From positions 1 through 64,000 of the forward strand of contig JAOZHW010000005.1 of the NCBI GenBank assembly GCA_026014685.1: a stretch of DNA of 64,000 nucleotides, read 5' to 3'. The stretch's first letter is position 1. Each line of letters starts with the position of its first letter. The notes below the pieces were generated by a model that searched no databases, was not told the origin of the DNA, and saw nothing but the letters and a program-made list of their open reading frames with translations. The stretch comes from Candidatus Bathyarchaeota archaeon. GTDB taxonomy: Archaea; Thermoproteota; Bathyarchaeia; Bathyarchaeales; Bathycorpusculaceae. A program made the position numbers and the translations under genes. Below, in pieces: positions 7,676 through 15,118 of the stretch.

Positions 7676-8614
7676 ATGAAGAAACGAACCCAAGAAACCC
7701 AGCAAGCAAGTCAACAACCCCAAGATATAGGAAAACTAAACATTCCAAATGTTATGCTTTGGATGCTCAAGAACGCCTATGAACAAACGACCATCAAAAG
7801 AGTAGCTAAGGAGCTAAGGCACTTAGAAAGAAACTGCAACACCTCAAGTCCCGAAGAAGTCAAGCTCTTTATTGCCAAAAAGAACTGTTCCAACGCTCGA
7901 AAAGAGAATTTAATCGAATCATACAATATTGTAATAAAATCCTTAGGCTTATCTTGGAACAAGCCGTTTTATGAAAGGTACGATAAAAAGCACAGGGCAC
8001 CAAAGGAAGCCCTTTTAGACTTTATGATTAACCATTTCCGTTTAGAAATGGCGCTCAAACTATCAATCCTCAAAGATTTAGGAACAAGACCCCAAGAACT
8101 GCTATGGTTAACTGTTAAAGACATTGACCTAAACACTGGAATGGTGAGTATTACAGGAGCCAAGCATACAGTAGGACGAGATGGAAAGCTAAAACCCAAA
8201 TCAATCGCACTACTCAAATTATACATAGAGAAAAAGCAACTGAATGCCAACAGCAAACTCTTTGAAGTATCAAGCTCAGACTACTTAGGCGACATGTACC
8301 GCCATTGCCGAAACAGACTAGCCAAAGATTACAACATGCTAGAACTCAAACAAATCTGTCTCTATGACTTTAGACGCTTCAAAGCATCCAAAGAATACAC
8401 CCTCTCTAGACACAATGCTTTCTATGTGAAGCAACTACTAGGACACAAGGACTTCAGAAGCATAGAACGCTATATTAGCGTATTCGATGATAGCAATGTT
8501 AACTGGATACCAGTAATATGCCATAATCAAGGGGAAATAGAAAAAGCCATCAAAGATGACTGCATCTTAGTATGTCAATCGGACGGAATAACATATTTTA
8601 AAAAACCATTGTAG
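7676..8614 (+). CDS. Tyrosine recombinase/integrase
   Basis: A 312-residue protein from ATG 7676, chosen because AAGGAGG (7661-7667) sits 8 bases upstream; a TTG at 7652 lies before that site. Residues 20-110 form a helical SAM-like arm/core-binding domain. The catalytic half has Arg I in LGTRPQELLWL, a KHTVGR strand segment, the box II position in LYDFRRFKAS (the usual HxxR His is replaced), and LLGHKDFRSIERYI with the His and the nucleophilic Tyr. It lies directly inside repeat A copy 1, as expected for an integrase next to its attachment site, and probably integrates and excises the island. Confidence 0.88.
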   Translation: MKKRTQETQQASQQPQDIGKLNIPNVMLWMLKNAYEQTTIKRVAKELRHLERNCNTSSPEEVKLFIAKKNCSNARKENLIESYNIVIKSLGLSWNKPFYERYDKKHRAPKEALLDFMINHFRLEMALKLSILKDLGTRPQELLWLTVKDIDLNTGMVSITGAKHTVGRDGKLKPKSIALLKLYIEKKQLNANSKLFEVSSSDYLGDMYRHCRNRLAKDYNMLELKQICLYDFRRFKASKEYTLSRHNAFYVKQLLGHKDFRSIERYISVFDDSNVNWIPVICHNQGEIEKAIKDDCILVCQSDGITYFKKPL

Positions 8615-8696
8615 CACGCTATTTTTATCTAATTAGAATTTTTCTTATTACAAGGTTTTATAAGATTATTCGTAGATAAGGAATCGGTAAAAAGAA

Positions 8697-9286
8697 ATGG
8701 AATGGCAAATAATTGGCTATGCCATAACGGCTTTTTCAGGAGCTGTCTTCGCTCTTGTACTAACAGAGGTATTAAAATGGCTAAAAAGACCCAAACTATC
8801 GATGAATCTCGATTTTTCTGCATTAACCGAATTTAGGGATCAAAATACAGGCGATATTCAAAAGAAATCAGATTATCGATTTCTAACATGGGCAAAACGC
8901 CAGCAACATACTGTGAAGCCAAAATTGAACCATTAAATGCAAACAACAAATCCCTCTTCGACCCATCAATTCTACATTGGGTAAGAAGATTTTTAGAACC
9001 CAAAATTGGCCCTGAAAACACGTTTTCGCCGATTACTATTAATGCAAAAGACCACGAATTTCTTGCTATGTTGATTTTGATTAACGATAATGGAACGAAC
9101 ATACCGAGAATATCTTTAAAATCTGCTTCCCATCGCCCGTATAATTTCGCCGCAAATACCCGATACAAAATCAAGGTAACCGTTTTTTCAAGTAATCATG
9201 GCCCTGTCTCTAAAAACTTTTCTTTGTTATGGAATGGAGAATGGGACGGATTCAACACTGATGTAATCAAAGTAGTTTCAGATTGA
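8697..9286 (+). pseudogene. Membrane-anchored protein split over two frames
   Basis: Two overlapping frames on the same strand, 8697-8936 and 8888-9286, look like parts of one gene. The first gives a single N-terminal membrane segment and a short basic cytoplasmic linker; the second continues as a beta-rich domain with the pattern GKTPATYCEAKIEP. That pattern resembles archaeal one-pass membrane proteins in which a conserved N-x-G-x-x-P-A-x-x-C strand follows the linker. Either the gene is broken or the assembly has an error here. The function is unknown. It belongs to the island and follows the integrase. Confidence 0.45.
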
Positions 9287-9306
9287 AAGCATGAGTCCGC
9301 TTCGCT

Positions 9307-9319
9307 CCCGCTTCGCGGG
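9307..9319. terminator. GC-rich hairpin
   Basis: A perfect stem CCCGC (9307-9311) and GCGGG (9315-9319) with loop TTC, between the ends of two convergent genes. It may end transcription of either. No clear T run follows. Confidence 0.4.
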
Positions 9320-9363
9320 TCGCTCAGCCTCTAGATTGCCGAACGTTGCGCAAGAGCCAAACG

Positions 9364-9699
9364 CTATTCGCAGGTATCATCAATCTCTTCACCTTCCCAA
9401 AAGTCACCTTCGGGGATAACGCCAATTTGTTTGTGAGACAGCACTTTGAATTCTCCTGCAACAAACTCGCAGATACTGACAAGCTCAATATGCCCACCGT
9501 ATCTATGGTTTTCAAAAACACCCACACTACGAACTCTAAGCTGTTTCTTTGAGATTTTAGTAGCTTGGAATTCTATGACGTGAGGCATTGAGAAAAGATT
9601 TTCTCGCTCAAGGAATTTTGTGCAGTCGTCACCCACTTTTATCTTAGCCCATTGGCGCTCTATTCGCCTTCTCTGCTGACGAATCATCACTATCCGCAC
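9364..9699 (-). CDS. Unrecognised 111-residue protein coupled to Rep
   Basis: A basic N-terminus (MIRQQRRRIERQW) followed by a mixed alpha/beta domain rich in Val, Glu and Phe, with an acidic C-terminus. There are no membrane segments or known motifs. Its start lies inside the last codons of the Rep gene (overlap of about 10 bases; a second ATG four codons on would nearly abolish it), so the two are probably translationally coupled. Position suggests an accessory to plasmid replication or copy control; this is an inference from context only. Confidence 0.55.
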   Translation of the reverse strand: MRIVMIRQQRRRIERQWAKIKVGDDCTKFLERENLFSMPHVIEFQATKISKKQLRVRSVGVFENHRYGGHIELVSICEFVAGEFKVLSHKQIGVIPEGDFWEGEEIDDTCE

Positions 9700-10682
9700 C
9701 CCTCATTGCCATCGCCTTCATGCTCAACTTCCCAGAGCGGGGTCCCATCCTCTGCAAACATGCTCAGGATTTCGCCTTTTCGAGTAAGCAAGAGTTTAGA
9801 GTTGCCTAAGTATCGGATATGGACTAACTCGGAATTGCAGATAGGACACTTATGCTGAATTCCCACGTCATCACCGTTAATAATTTCCAGCTTTCGGTAA
9901 GAGCAAGCGCCAAACCATGTTGTGGCATGAGATTTTTTGGAGCCTCGCTGAATTGAGCAGTGGTTGAGCTGATACCAGCAAGTTCCGCCTACTGTTTTTC
10001 GCTTCTCAAGGACTTTGACAACCCAGCCGTCTTTTTTGTTCTCACGTCTTGTAACGCCTTCGAAGCCTTTGCAAGCGTAACAGTCACCGCCTTTGCATTT
10101 TCGGCACTTACCGTAACCTTCACCGCCAACAAAGCCTAGAATGTGGAAGTGTGGACTCCAGCGCCAACCAAAAGGTACTGCTTTTATGTACGCTTCTTTT
10201 CGGTTAGCATAACGGAAACCATGAAAGATTATGGAACCGCCGATTATGCCCCGTTTAGCCAAAAGTTTGATAGCTTTTTTGCGTAATGCATCAAGGCTTA
10301 ACCCATAGTCTTCGCTTCTGACACTTGCGACAATATGCTCAACTGGAAGTCCAAAACGCTTAGATGCGTCTTTGAGGCGTGCTTCCATTCGATAGGCTTC
10401 ACGAACAGCCCAACCATACTTGAAGCAAACGGGGCAAGTAGGTTTATCGCATGAATGATAAATGGGCTTGGCGAAAACTGCATTTTCAGGTATGCTCTCA
10501 GTAAAGAAGCGTGCTTGATTATGTGCCTTGTAGTTAAGGCACCCCATGTATTTGTTGAATGTTCCGCATTTTGGAGAGGTTTGTTTTCCATGACCCACGA
10601 GTTCATACTCGCCATAGCTCCAGAAGTCGTTGCGGATTTCCGAAACTACATTATCATGTTGGGTTTGCATTTGTTGTGCCAT
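9690..10682 (-). CDS. Rolling-circle replication initiator (HUH endonuclease)
   Basis: About 330 residues. The ATG at 10680-10682 is preferred over the TTG at 10712 because a TATA-like element (10714-10721) would leave the TTG untranscribed. HUH motif 2 is visible as SPHFHILGF (His-x-His flanked by hydrophobics). Upstream are Cys knuckles (CDKPTCPVC) and downstream CRKCKGGDCYAC, likely zinc-binding. A later HATTWFGACSYRKL segment resembles the conserved C-terminal block of archaeal plasmid Rep proteins; the nicking Tyr is probably in TCWYQLNH. It would nick the plus origin and start rolling-circle replication. It is the key evidence that the island derives from a plasmid. Confidence 0.78.
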   Translation of the reverse strand: MAQQMQTQHDNVVSEIRNDFWSYGEYELVGHGKQTSPKCGTFNKYMGCLNYKAHNQARFFTESIPENAVFAKPIYHSCDKPTCPVCFKYGWAVREAYRMEARLKDASKRFGLPVEHIVASVRSEDYGLSLDALRKKAIKLLAKRGIIGGSIIFHGFRYANRKEAYIKAVPFGWRWSPHFHILGFVGGEGYGKCRKCKGGDCYACKGFEGVTRRENKKDGWVVKVLEKRKTVGGTCWYQLNHCSIQRGSKKSHATTWFGACSYRKLEIINGDDVGIQHKCPICNSELVHIRYLGNSKLLLTRKGEILSMFAEDGTPLWEVEHEGDGNEGCG

Positions 10683-10713
10683 TTTATTCGCCAACCAAGA
10701 TAATGATAACAAC

Positions 10714-10734
10714 TAATATAAGGTAGTATATAAC
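10714..10734. promoter_or_regulatory. Divergent Rep/regulator promoter
   Basis: Back-to-back TATA-like boxes: TTATATTA on the minus strand (10714-10721), 32 bases before the Rep ATG, and TAGTATATAAC on the plus strand (10724-10734), about 28 bases before the ATG of the winged-helix gene. The second spacing implies a nearly leaderless mRNA. Confidence 0.5.
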
Positions 10735-10756
10735 ATACCTTAGCTTGGGAAAACAT

Positions 10757-11359
10757 ATGGTGAGCAAAAAATCAAGAGAGCATAGGTCAAAAACTCTTAA
10801 CAAAAGCGATAGCTTACCTTCACTGCAAAAAGCGATAGTCACCTACATGGCTGAAAACGAGCCTAAAACAATCCGTCAAATATCAATAGCCCTTTCAAAA
10901 GATTACTCAGCTACTCATACTGCTTTTAAGAGTTTAGAAAACAAAAAATTAGTGGCGAAAGTAACTGTAAAACGTTATCGTGAGCAAGATTTCGGTTGCT
11001 ATTGGTTAACAGATGAAGGCACGATAATGGCTTTAATGGAAGGTGCAAATGCCGATAAATTGTTGCAACAGACAAAAAATCTGTATCCAGAAGCGGAAAT
11101 TACCCATTGCTTCTTACAGGTAATCCCTTTGTTTGACCCCGTTATGATGCGAACCGCTTATTCATATGTAAAGGGAAAAGGAACTCTTGGATTTGCCGAG
11201 GTTGCACAGATAATTCTTTCTGGAACAGCAGAAGCTATGGATATAGAAACAGGTAAAAAAGTATCAACTATACTCAGACGATACCCAAAATACTATGCTC
11301 AACTAAAGGTTATAGTTCAAGAAATGATTAAGACCCTAAACCAGCTAATTGAGGAGTAA
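10757..11359 (+). CDS. Winged-helix DNA-binding regulator
   Basis: A 200-residue protein from ATG 10757 (a TTG 12 bases upstream lies too close to the promoter). After a basic tail, residues 25-90 form a winged helix: TIRQISIALSKDYSATHTAF is the helix-turn-helix and CYWLTDEG the wing with the familiar LT-x-x-G ending. The C-terminal 100 residues are helical and not recognised, perhaps for dimerisation or effector binding. It is divergent from rep across 75 bases, a classic layout for a plasmid copy-number or lysogeny-type repressor. Autoregulation at the shared promoter is inferred. Confidence 0.7.
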   Translation: MVSKKSREHRSKTLNKSDSLPSLQKAIVTYMAENEPKTIRQISIALSKDYSATHTAFKSLENKKLVAKVTVKRYREQDFGCYWLTDEGTIMALMEGANADKLLQQTKNLYPEAEITHCFLQVIPLFDPVMMRTAYSYVKGKGTLGFAEVAQIILSGTAEAMDIETGKKVSTILRRYPKYYAQLKVIVQEMIKTLNQLIEE

Positions 11360-11394
11360 TCAAAAGAGCAACGAGCAGGTTTTAGAGAGAAAAG

Positions 11395-11427
11395 TTGGAA
11401 GCGAGCAACCACAAGGGTTGCCGCCGA
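11395..11427. repeat. Repeat B, copy 1
   Basis: A 32-33-bp sequence containing GGAAGCGAGCAACC and, after ACAAG, GGTTGCCGCCGA. GCAACC and GGTTGC form a perfect 6-bp hairpin stem. It matches 12498-12529 at 30 of 32 positions; the two copies flank the secreted-protein gene. Confidence 0.6.
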
Positions 11428-11520
11428 CTGATTGTTAAAATTGGATGCCATATCTTGAACCCAGAAGACTTACCTTTGATAAGTAAATTATATAACCGAA
11501 CTCTTTCATCAGTAGCTAAC

Positions 11521-12369
11521 ATGGAAAAAATGGGTAAGTATCTTTCATTATGCTTAGTTGTAATCTTAGCGGTGTCAAGTCTAATAAGTATTGAATCAAC
11601 TTATGCGCAATCAACAATGACACAAAAGCCAACACCTCCCGAATTTACCTTGAAATTTGTTCCATCGTCAGAAAATATAACCCATATAGACTCATTTACT
11701 GGAGTAAAGACATTCGAAATAATTGATAAGAGCAAAATAGAAGTTAAAATTAAGAACCAACTTTTTACAAAAAACTTGAATGGCGTAAATTATTACTTAT
11801 ATTATAACATATATGTGACAGGTCATTTTGACCCTTCAAATCAAAACGATTGGCGATATGAGTATAATTTCCCCGACAATTATACCAAAACGCCTCGTTG
11901 GAATAAAATATTGGAAGCAACTGCATCCGAATACACAACCGTATCGATTGGCGGTGATTATCCGTCTCATTCCCAAATCGATGTTCATGTCGGTGCAATG
12001 CTAATGCATGATGGGCAATTTAGAGTGTATGAGTATATTGGGGATTTGACTGGACATTTAGTATCAGGTGTCGTACAAGGCGAAATAAGCGGCAATGTAC
12101 AAACGTTTACTATACCTGAACACCTGACTTCTTCAACTGATTCGCCCAATCCTACATCCATAGTGACTACTCAGCCGACATCTATCTCTCCTAGTAGCCC
12201 TACTTCCGTGAGCCCCTCAGAACAAGTTAAAGATATGATTTCAATGCCTTTATTGACTTTTATCGTTATAATTGCAGTCTTCTTATCGGTCATAATAATA
12301 TTGTTAGTCCTGATTCTAGTCAGAACACGCAGACAACCCCTGCATCAACCTGCAAAAGCTTATAACTAG
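11521..12369 (+). CDS. Secreted/membrane-anchored protein with Ser/Thr stalk
   Basis: 282 residues from ATG 11521. The longer open frame back to 11395 runs through repeat B and puts 42 unlikely residues before the signal peptide. Residues 5-24 form a signal peptide ending in STYAQ. Residues 30-200 are a beta-rich exported domain with Tyr/Asn-rich strands; then a Pro/Thr/Ser stalk (about 205-235) and a C-terminal membrane helix followed by RTRRQ. This is a typical archaeal cell-surface architecture. No enzyme motif is visible. Its composition is more AT-rich than the core genes, and it is flanked by repeat B copies, suggesting separate acquisition. Confidence 0.7.
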   Translation: MEKMGKYLSLCLVVILAVSSLISIESTYAQSTMTQKPTPPEFTLKFVPSSENITHIDSFTGVKTFEIIDKSKIEVKIKNQLFTKNLNGVNYYLYYNIYVTGHFDPSNQNDWRYEYNFPDNYTKTPRWNKILEATASEYTTVSIGGDYPSHSQIDVHVGAMLMHDGQFRVYEYIGDLTGHLVSGVVQGEISGNVQTFTIPEHLTSSTDSPNPTSIVTTQPTSISPSSPTSVSPSEQVKDMISMPLLTFIVIIAVFLSVIIILLVLILVRTRRQPLHQPAKAYN

Positions 12370-12419
12370 AAACATGCAATATCAGTAATTTAGTCTCAGA
12401 AATTTACTTTGCCCTAAGG

Positions 12420-12442
12420 CTGGGACGGCGACATCATCCCCC
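12420..12442. repeat. Direct repeat A, copy 2 (possible attR)
   Basis: Identical over 23 bp to 7596-7618. It is extended on its left: 12401-12434 matches 14830-14863 at 32 of 34 positions, so this copy shares one flank with copy 3 and its core with copy 1. Confidence 0.65.
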
Positions 12443-12497
12443 AACGAACCAAACATCGCCTCACATCTTTTAGTGTTTTGGTGAACAAATAGAAAGC

Positions 12498-12529
12498 TGG
12501 AAGCGAGCAACCACAAGAGTTACCGCCGA
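12498..12529. repeat. Repeat B, copy 2
   Basis: The second copy of the GGAAGCGAGCAACC repeat, with two differences from copy 1. It lies 56 bases right of repeat A copy 2. Confidence 0.6.
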
Positions 12530-12579
12530 GGCGGAATTATTTGTGAAAAAAAAATAATTATAGTGTGCGCTAAGCGTTA

Positions 12580-12981
12580 TTAATCCCATACTGGGGTGCC
12601 TGTTCTGCAGGAAACCTGTGGAGAACCACCTGAAACTTGGACGGATGTACTGATGTCTTTGGAATCTCCTGCTGATATATCGCCAATGGTTATTGTTTCT
12701 GTTTTAATTTCCGCCTGTGTATCAACGTTAAAGAACGTTACATCAACTCTGACGTTCTTTGCATCTTTCTGCCCCATATTTTGGGCGTTGACCTGTAAAT
12801 CAAACAGGCCCGTTTCGCTATTGTAGCCGCCTCCAACGCTGACTGCTACGGAAGCCTCTTTAAGTTCAGGAGTAACATTGGAAGAGAAAAATGAACTTAG
12901 TATTCCAGTGGCAATCAAAGCTCCGATGACTAAAACAACTGCTATTACGGCTATAACACCAATCACAATTAATTTCTTCAT
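12580..12981 (-). CDS. Small membrane-anchored beta-sandwich protein
   Basis: 133 residues. One hydrophobic N-terminal segment (residues 3-30) is followed by a beta-sandwich of about 95 residues with the pattern NAQNMGQKDAKNVRVDVTFF, typical of FxLYD/CARDB-like domains that bind or present ligands outside the cell. The C-terminus has one Cys and ends TPVWD. It lies between repeat copies A2 and A3, so it is probably accessory. No enzyme residues are seen. A role in envelope structure is the likely guess. Confidence 0.65.
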   Translation of the reverse strand: MKKLIVIGVIAVIAVVLVIGALIATGILSSFFSSNVTPELKEASVAVSVGGGYNSETGLFDLQVNAQNMGQKDAKNVRVDVTFFNVDTQAEIKTETITIGDISAGDSKDISTSVQVSGGSPQVSCRTGTPVWD

Positions 12982-13185
12982 AATACATCTCGCTAAATAT
13001 GGCTACACTCGTTAATAATTCTATTCAACGCACAATAGACAAACAGAGAACAATCAGCAAGCAAATTAATTCATAAGAATTGATAGCGCGATAGCCCTGT
13101 TTTTTGCTACCCCCAAGACCCCAAAAAATAATGAGTTAGTGAAATTAACGAATGATTTATTTTTGAAGCTGAGAAGTGTTGAATT

Positions 13186-13464
13186 ATGTTAAAAGAGATA
13201 TCTATTATTCTTACAGCAGTTGGATGCATCTTCTTAATTATCCCTTTAGTTTGGCTCTCTATTGGCGCACTAAGTTTTATCTTACCACTGATGCTCTTAA
13301 CCGCCATAGTAGTTTATTCTATTTTCTATGTTAAAAAACTCTACAACAATGGAAAAAAACATTTAGCGACCCGATTTATATTAGCTTTAAGTTCTGTAAT
13401 TATTCTGGCGTTTATTGTTCTCTTAATAATATTTCCTTATGTTATCCCTAAGCTGTTAATATAA
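13186..13464 (+). CDS. Small three-helix membrane protein
   Basis: 92 residues, of which about two thirds are hydrophobic and form three membrane helices (about 5-25, 27-48, 66-90). A basic loop, KKLYNNGKKH, lies between helices 2 and 3. There is no conserved motif that I recognise. A GCGAG...CTCGC hairpin enclosing CCCTAAAGGG follows at 13493-13532 and may end the transcript. The function is unknown; it lies in the accessory island between repeats. Confidence 0.55.
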   Translation: MLKEISIILTAVGCIFLIIPLVWLSIGALSFILPLMLLTAIVVYSIFYVKKLYNNGKKHLATRFILALSSVIILAFIVLLIIFPYVIPKLLI

Positions 13465-13610
13465 GATAATTAATCAAAAACACCTCGGTAGCGAGTACAC
13501 CTCCCTAAAGGGCACCCTCCTCGCAACCAATGGCTCTGTTTTTGCAAGTCTGCTACCTCTATGGCAAAACTTATAATGAGAAGCAAATTGAATACAATTG
13601 AGGGAGAAGT

Positions 13611-14756
13611 GTGAAAAGCAAGTTATGCTTGTTGCTTCTGGTTTTTACGCTTTTTTTAGGCTTAGCCTGCTTCGTTAAAGCACAAACAGATCAAGTTTAT
13701 TGGAGTGATGACTTCAACTACTCGTCCAATCAAGATATGAAGTCTGCGGGTTGGACACTGTATCGAAATCCCTCAGGAATCAGCGTAAGCGCAGGAGCAT
13801 TAACGTTAGACGGAACGGATGGAGACGCAATCGTTTATTATCATAATCACTTTGCAAGCGGCATTTATGATTGGAAAGTCGAAACTAAAAGCATGTGGCT
13901 AGGACAAGGACACACCACAAACGGCGTGTTTATCCTTACGGAGAAGCATTCATACGGTTTTAACGCAGATGGATATTACAAAGAATTCGCATTTTATAGA
14001 GATAACAAAAAAATCTTGCATTTCGGCATATTTGAAGAAAAAGCAAACCAATGGATAACAATTGCCTTAGTGCGTGAAGGCAACACTATTAAGATGTACT
14101 TTAACGGGAATTTACAAAATACCTACCAAGAAGAAGATACAGAAAAATCCGCAGCTATAGGCGTAGATATTAGTTCTCCTTGGCAAGGTAATGCGAAATA
14201 TGATTATGTAATGCTTGGAACACCAAACGCAGTAATGCAAAACACTTCTCCCCCAGAAACCACCTCAAGCTTCCCAACAAGCACAGTACTTATTGTAGGA
14301 GGATTAGCTGCTGTAGTTGTTGCTGGGGTCGTAATTTACTATTTCTTTATAGCTGGCGGCTCTGGTGCTTCTACAGGTGCAAGTGCAGGCGCTGGGGCTG
14401 CTTCAACAGGAACCGATAGCTCGGACGACGGTGAAGTGGGCGGAACACTTATACACAATCACCAACTAAGCCCTCAAGAAGTGGGTAATCTTATTCTTCA
14501 TTATCCGCCTGAAGCAAAAGGTGGTCTTGAGGATGGACCCTTACATGAACAACCTTTGAGTGGAGAAAAACCACCCAAACCACCATCAACTTCGGATTCT
14601 TCAGAACCTTATTTGGAGGGGGACGGCGGACCAGTAATAAGTCCCGACCGCTTTCAATCTCAACCTAAACCACCAAATAGCAATACAAACCAGACACAAG
14701 ATAATACAAATCAAGCATCCAGTTCAGGCCAAGCAAATAGTGAAAACGACAGCTAA
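13611..14756 (+). CDS. Surface protein with LamG-like domain and disordered tail
   Basis: 381 residues with a GTG start preceded by GAGGGAG. Signal peptide: residues 1-25 (ending VKAQ). Residues 30-205 form a concanavalin/LamG-like beta-jelly roll with the strand pattern GIYDWKVETKSMW and an (I/V)xMYFNGNLQNT turn typical of carbohydrate-binding laminin-G folds. A Ser/Thr linker and a membrane helix (about 222-245) follow, then 130 residues of low-complexity Gly/Ala, then Pro/Asn/Gln-rich sequence with no fold. The tail would be cytoplasmic, which is unusual for such proteins. It lies between repeat copies A2 and A3. Confidence 0.7.
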   Translation: MKSKLCLLLLVFTLFLGLACFVKAQTDQVYWSDDFNYSSNQDMKSAGWTLYRNPSGISVSAGALTLDGTDGDAIVYYHNHFASGIYDWKVETKSMWLGQGHTTNGVFILTEKHSYGFNADGYYKEFAFYRDNKKILHFGIFEEKANQWITIALVREGNTIKMYFNGNLQNTYQEEDTEKSAAIGVDISSPWQGNAKYDYVMLGTPNAVMQNTSPPETTSSFPTSTVLIVGGLAAVVVAGVVIYYFFIAGGSGASTGASAGAGAASTGTDSSDDGEVGGTLIHNHQLSPQEVGNLILHYPPEAKGGLEDGPLHEQPLSGEKPPKPPSTSDSSEPYLEGDGGPVISPDRFQSQPKPPNSNTNQTQDNTNQASSSGQANSENDS

Positions 14757-14829
14757 CTTGCAATAGGTCAAAAACACAAAACTTAAATCTAGAGGCAAAC
14801 AGTATCAACTCAATGATTTAATCCCACAA

Positions 14830-14863
14830 AATTTACTTTTCCCTAAGGCTGGGACGGAGACAT
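14830..14863. repeat. Repeat A, copy 3 (diverged)
   Basis: Matches 12401-12434 at 32 of 34 positions, including CCCTAAGGCTGGGACGG; the 3' part of the 23-bp core is diverged (GAGACATCTCC, which forms its own small hairpin). Confidence 0.6.
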
Positions 14864-14896
14864 CTCCACAAGCCTATTTTTTACTTCTTTCTACGA

Positions 14897-15118
14897 ATGA
14901 AGTTTATAAGCAAACCCGCCCCGCAGTTTGCTGGAGAAGGCCATTGGATAAAGTCGCAAGAAGACGTTACGAGATTCTTAGATGCAAGTTTTTTGGGGGA
15001 CTTCGACGCCTTTCTTAGGCGCAAAGCAGCAGCTCACATCTGCATCGGCCTGTACCCGTCAATTTTAGCGTCATACGTGCTTTTCTATGCAGGTTCAAAA
15101 AAAAAGAAAAAAGGTTAA
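14897..15118 (+). CDS. Possible small protein, 73 residues
   Basis: An open frame with a basic/aromatic N-terminus, a soluble middle (DASFLGDFDAFLRRK), one weak hydrophobic segment and a poly-Lys end. It ends 4 bases inside the 3' end of the convergent gene at 15115. No motif was recognised and no strong ribosome site precedes it. It may be a chance frame at the edge of the island. Confidence 0.35.
   Translation: MKFISKPAPQFAGEGHWIKSQEDVTRFLDASFLGDFDAFLRRKAAAHICIGLYPSILASYVLFYAGSKKKKKG

Larger units (their letters stand above)
7594..12442. mobile_element. Integrated rolling-circle plasmid-like element
   Basis: A 4.85-kb island bounded by identical 23-bp direct repeats (7596-7618 and 12420-12442). 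It contains a tyrosine recombinase just inside the left repeat, a rolling-circle HUH replication protein, a winged-helix regulator transcribed divergently from it, a secreted protein and small genes of unknown function. The combination of integrase, Rep and regulator is the standard kit of an integrative plasmid. No capsid or packaging gene was recognised, so plasmid is preferred over virus. The gene at 8.7-9.3 kb looks broken, suggesting that the element is not fresh. The right boundary could instead be the third repeat copy at 14.85 kb. Confidence 0.6.
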
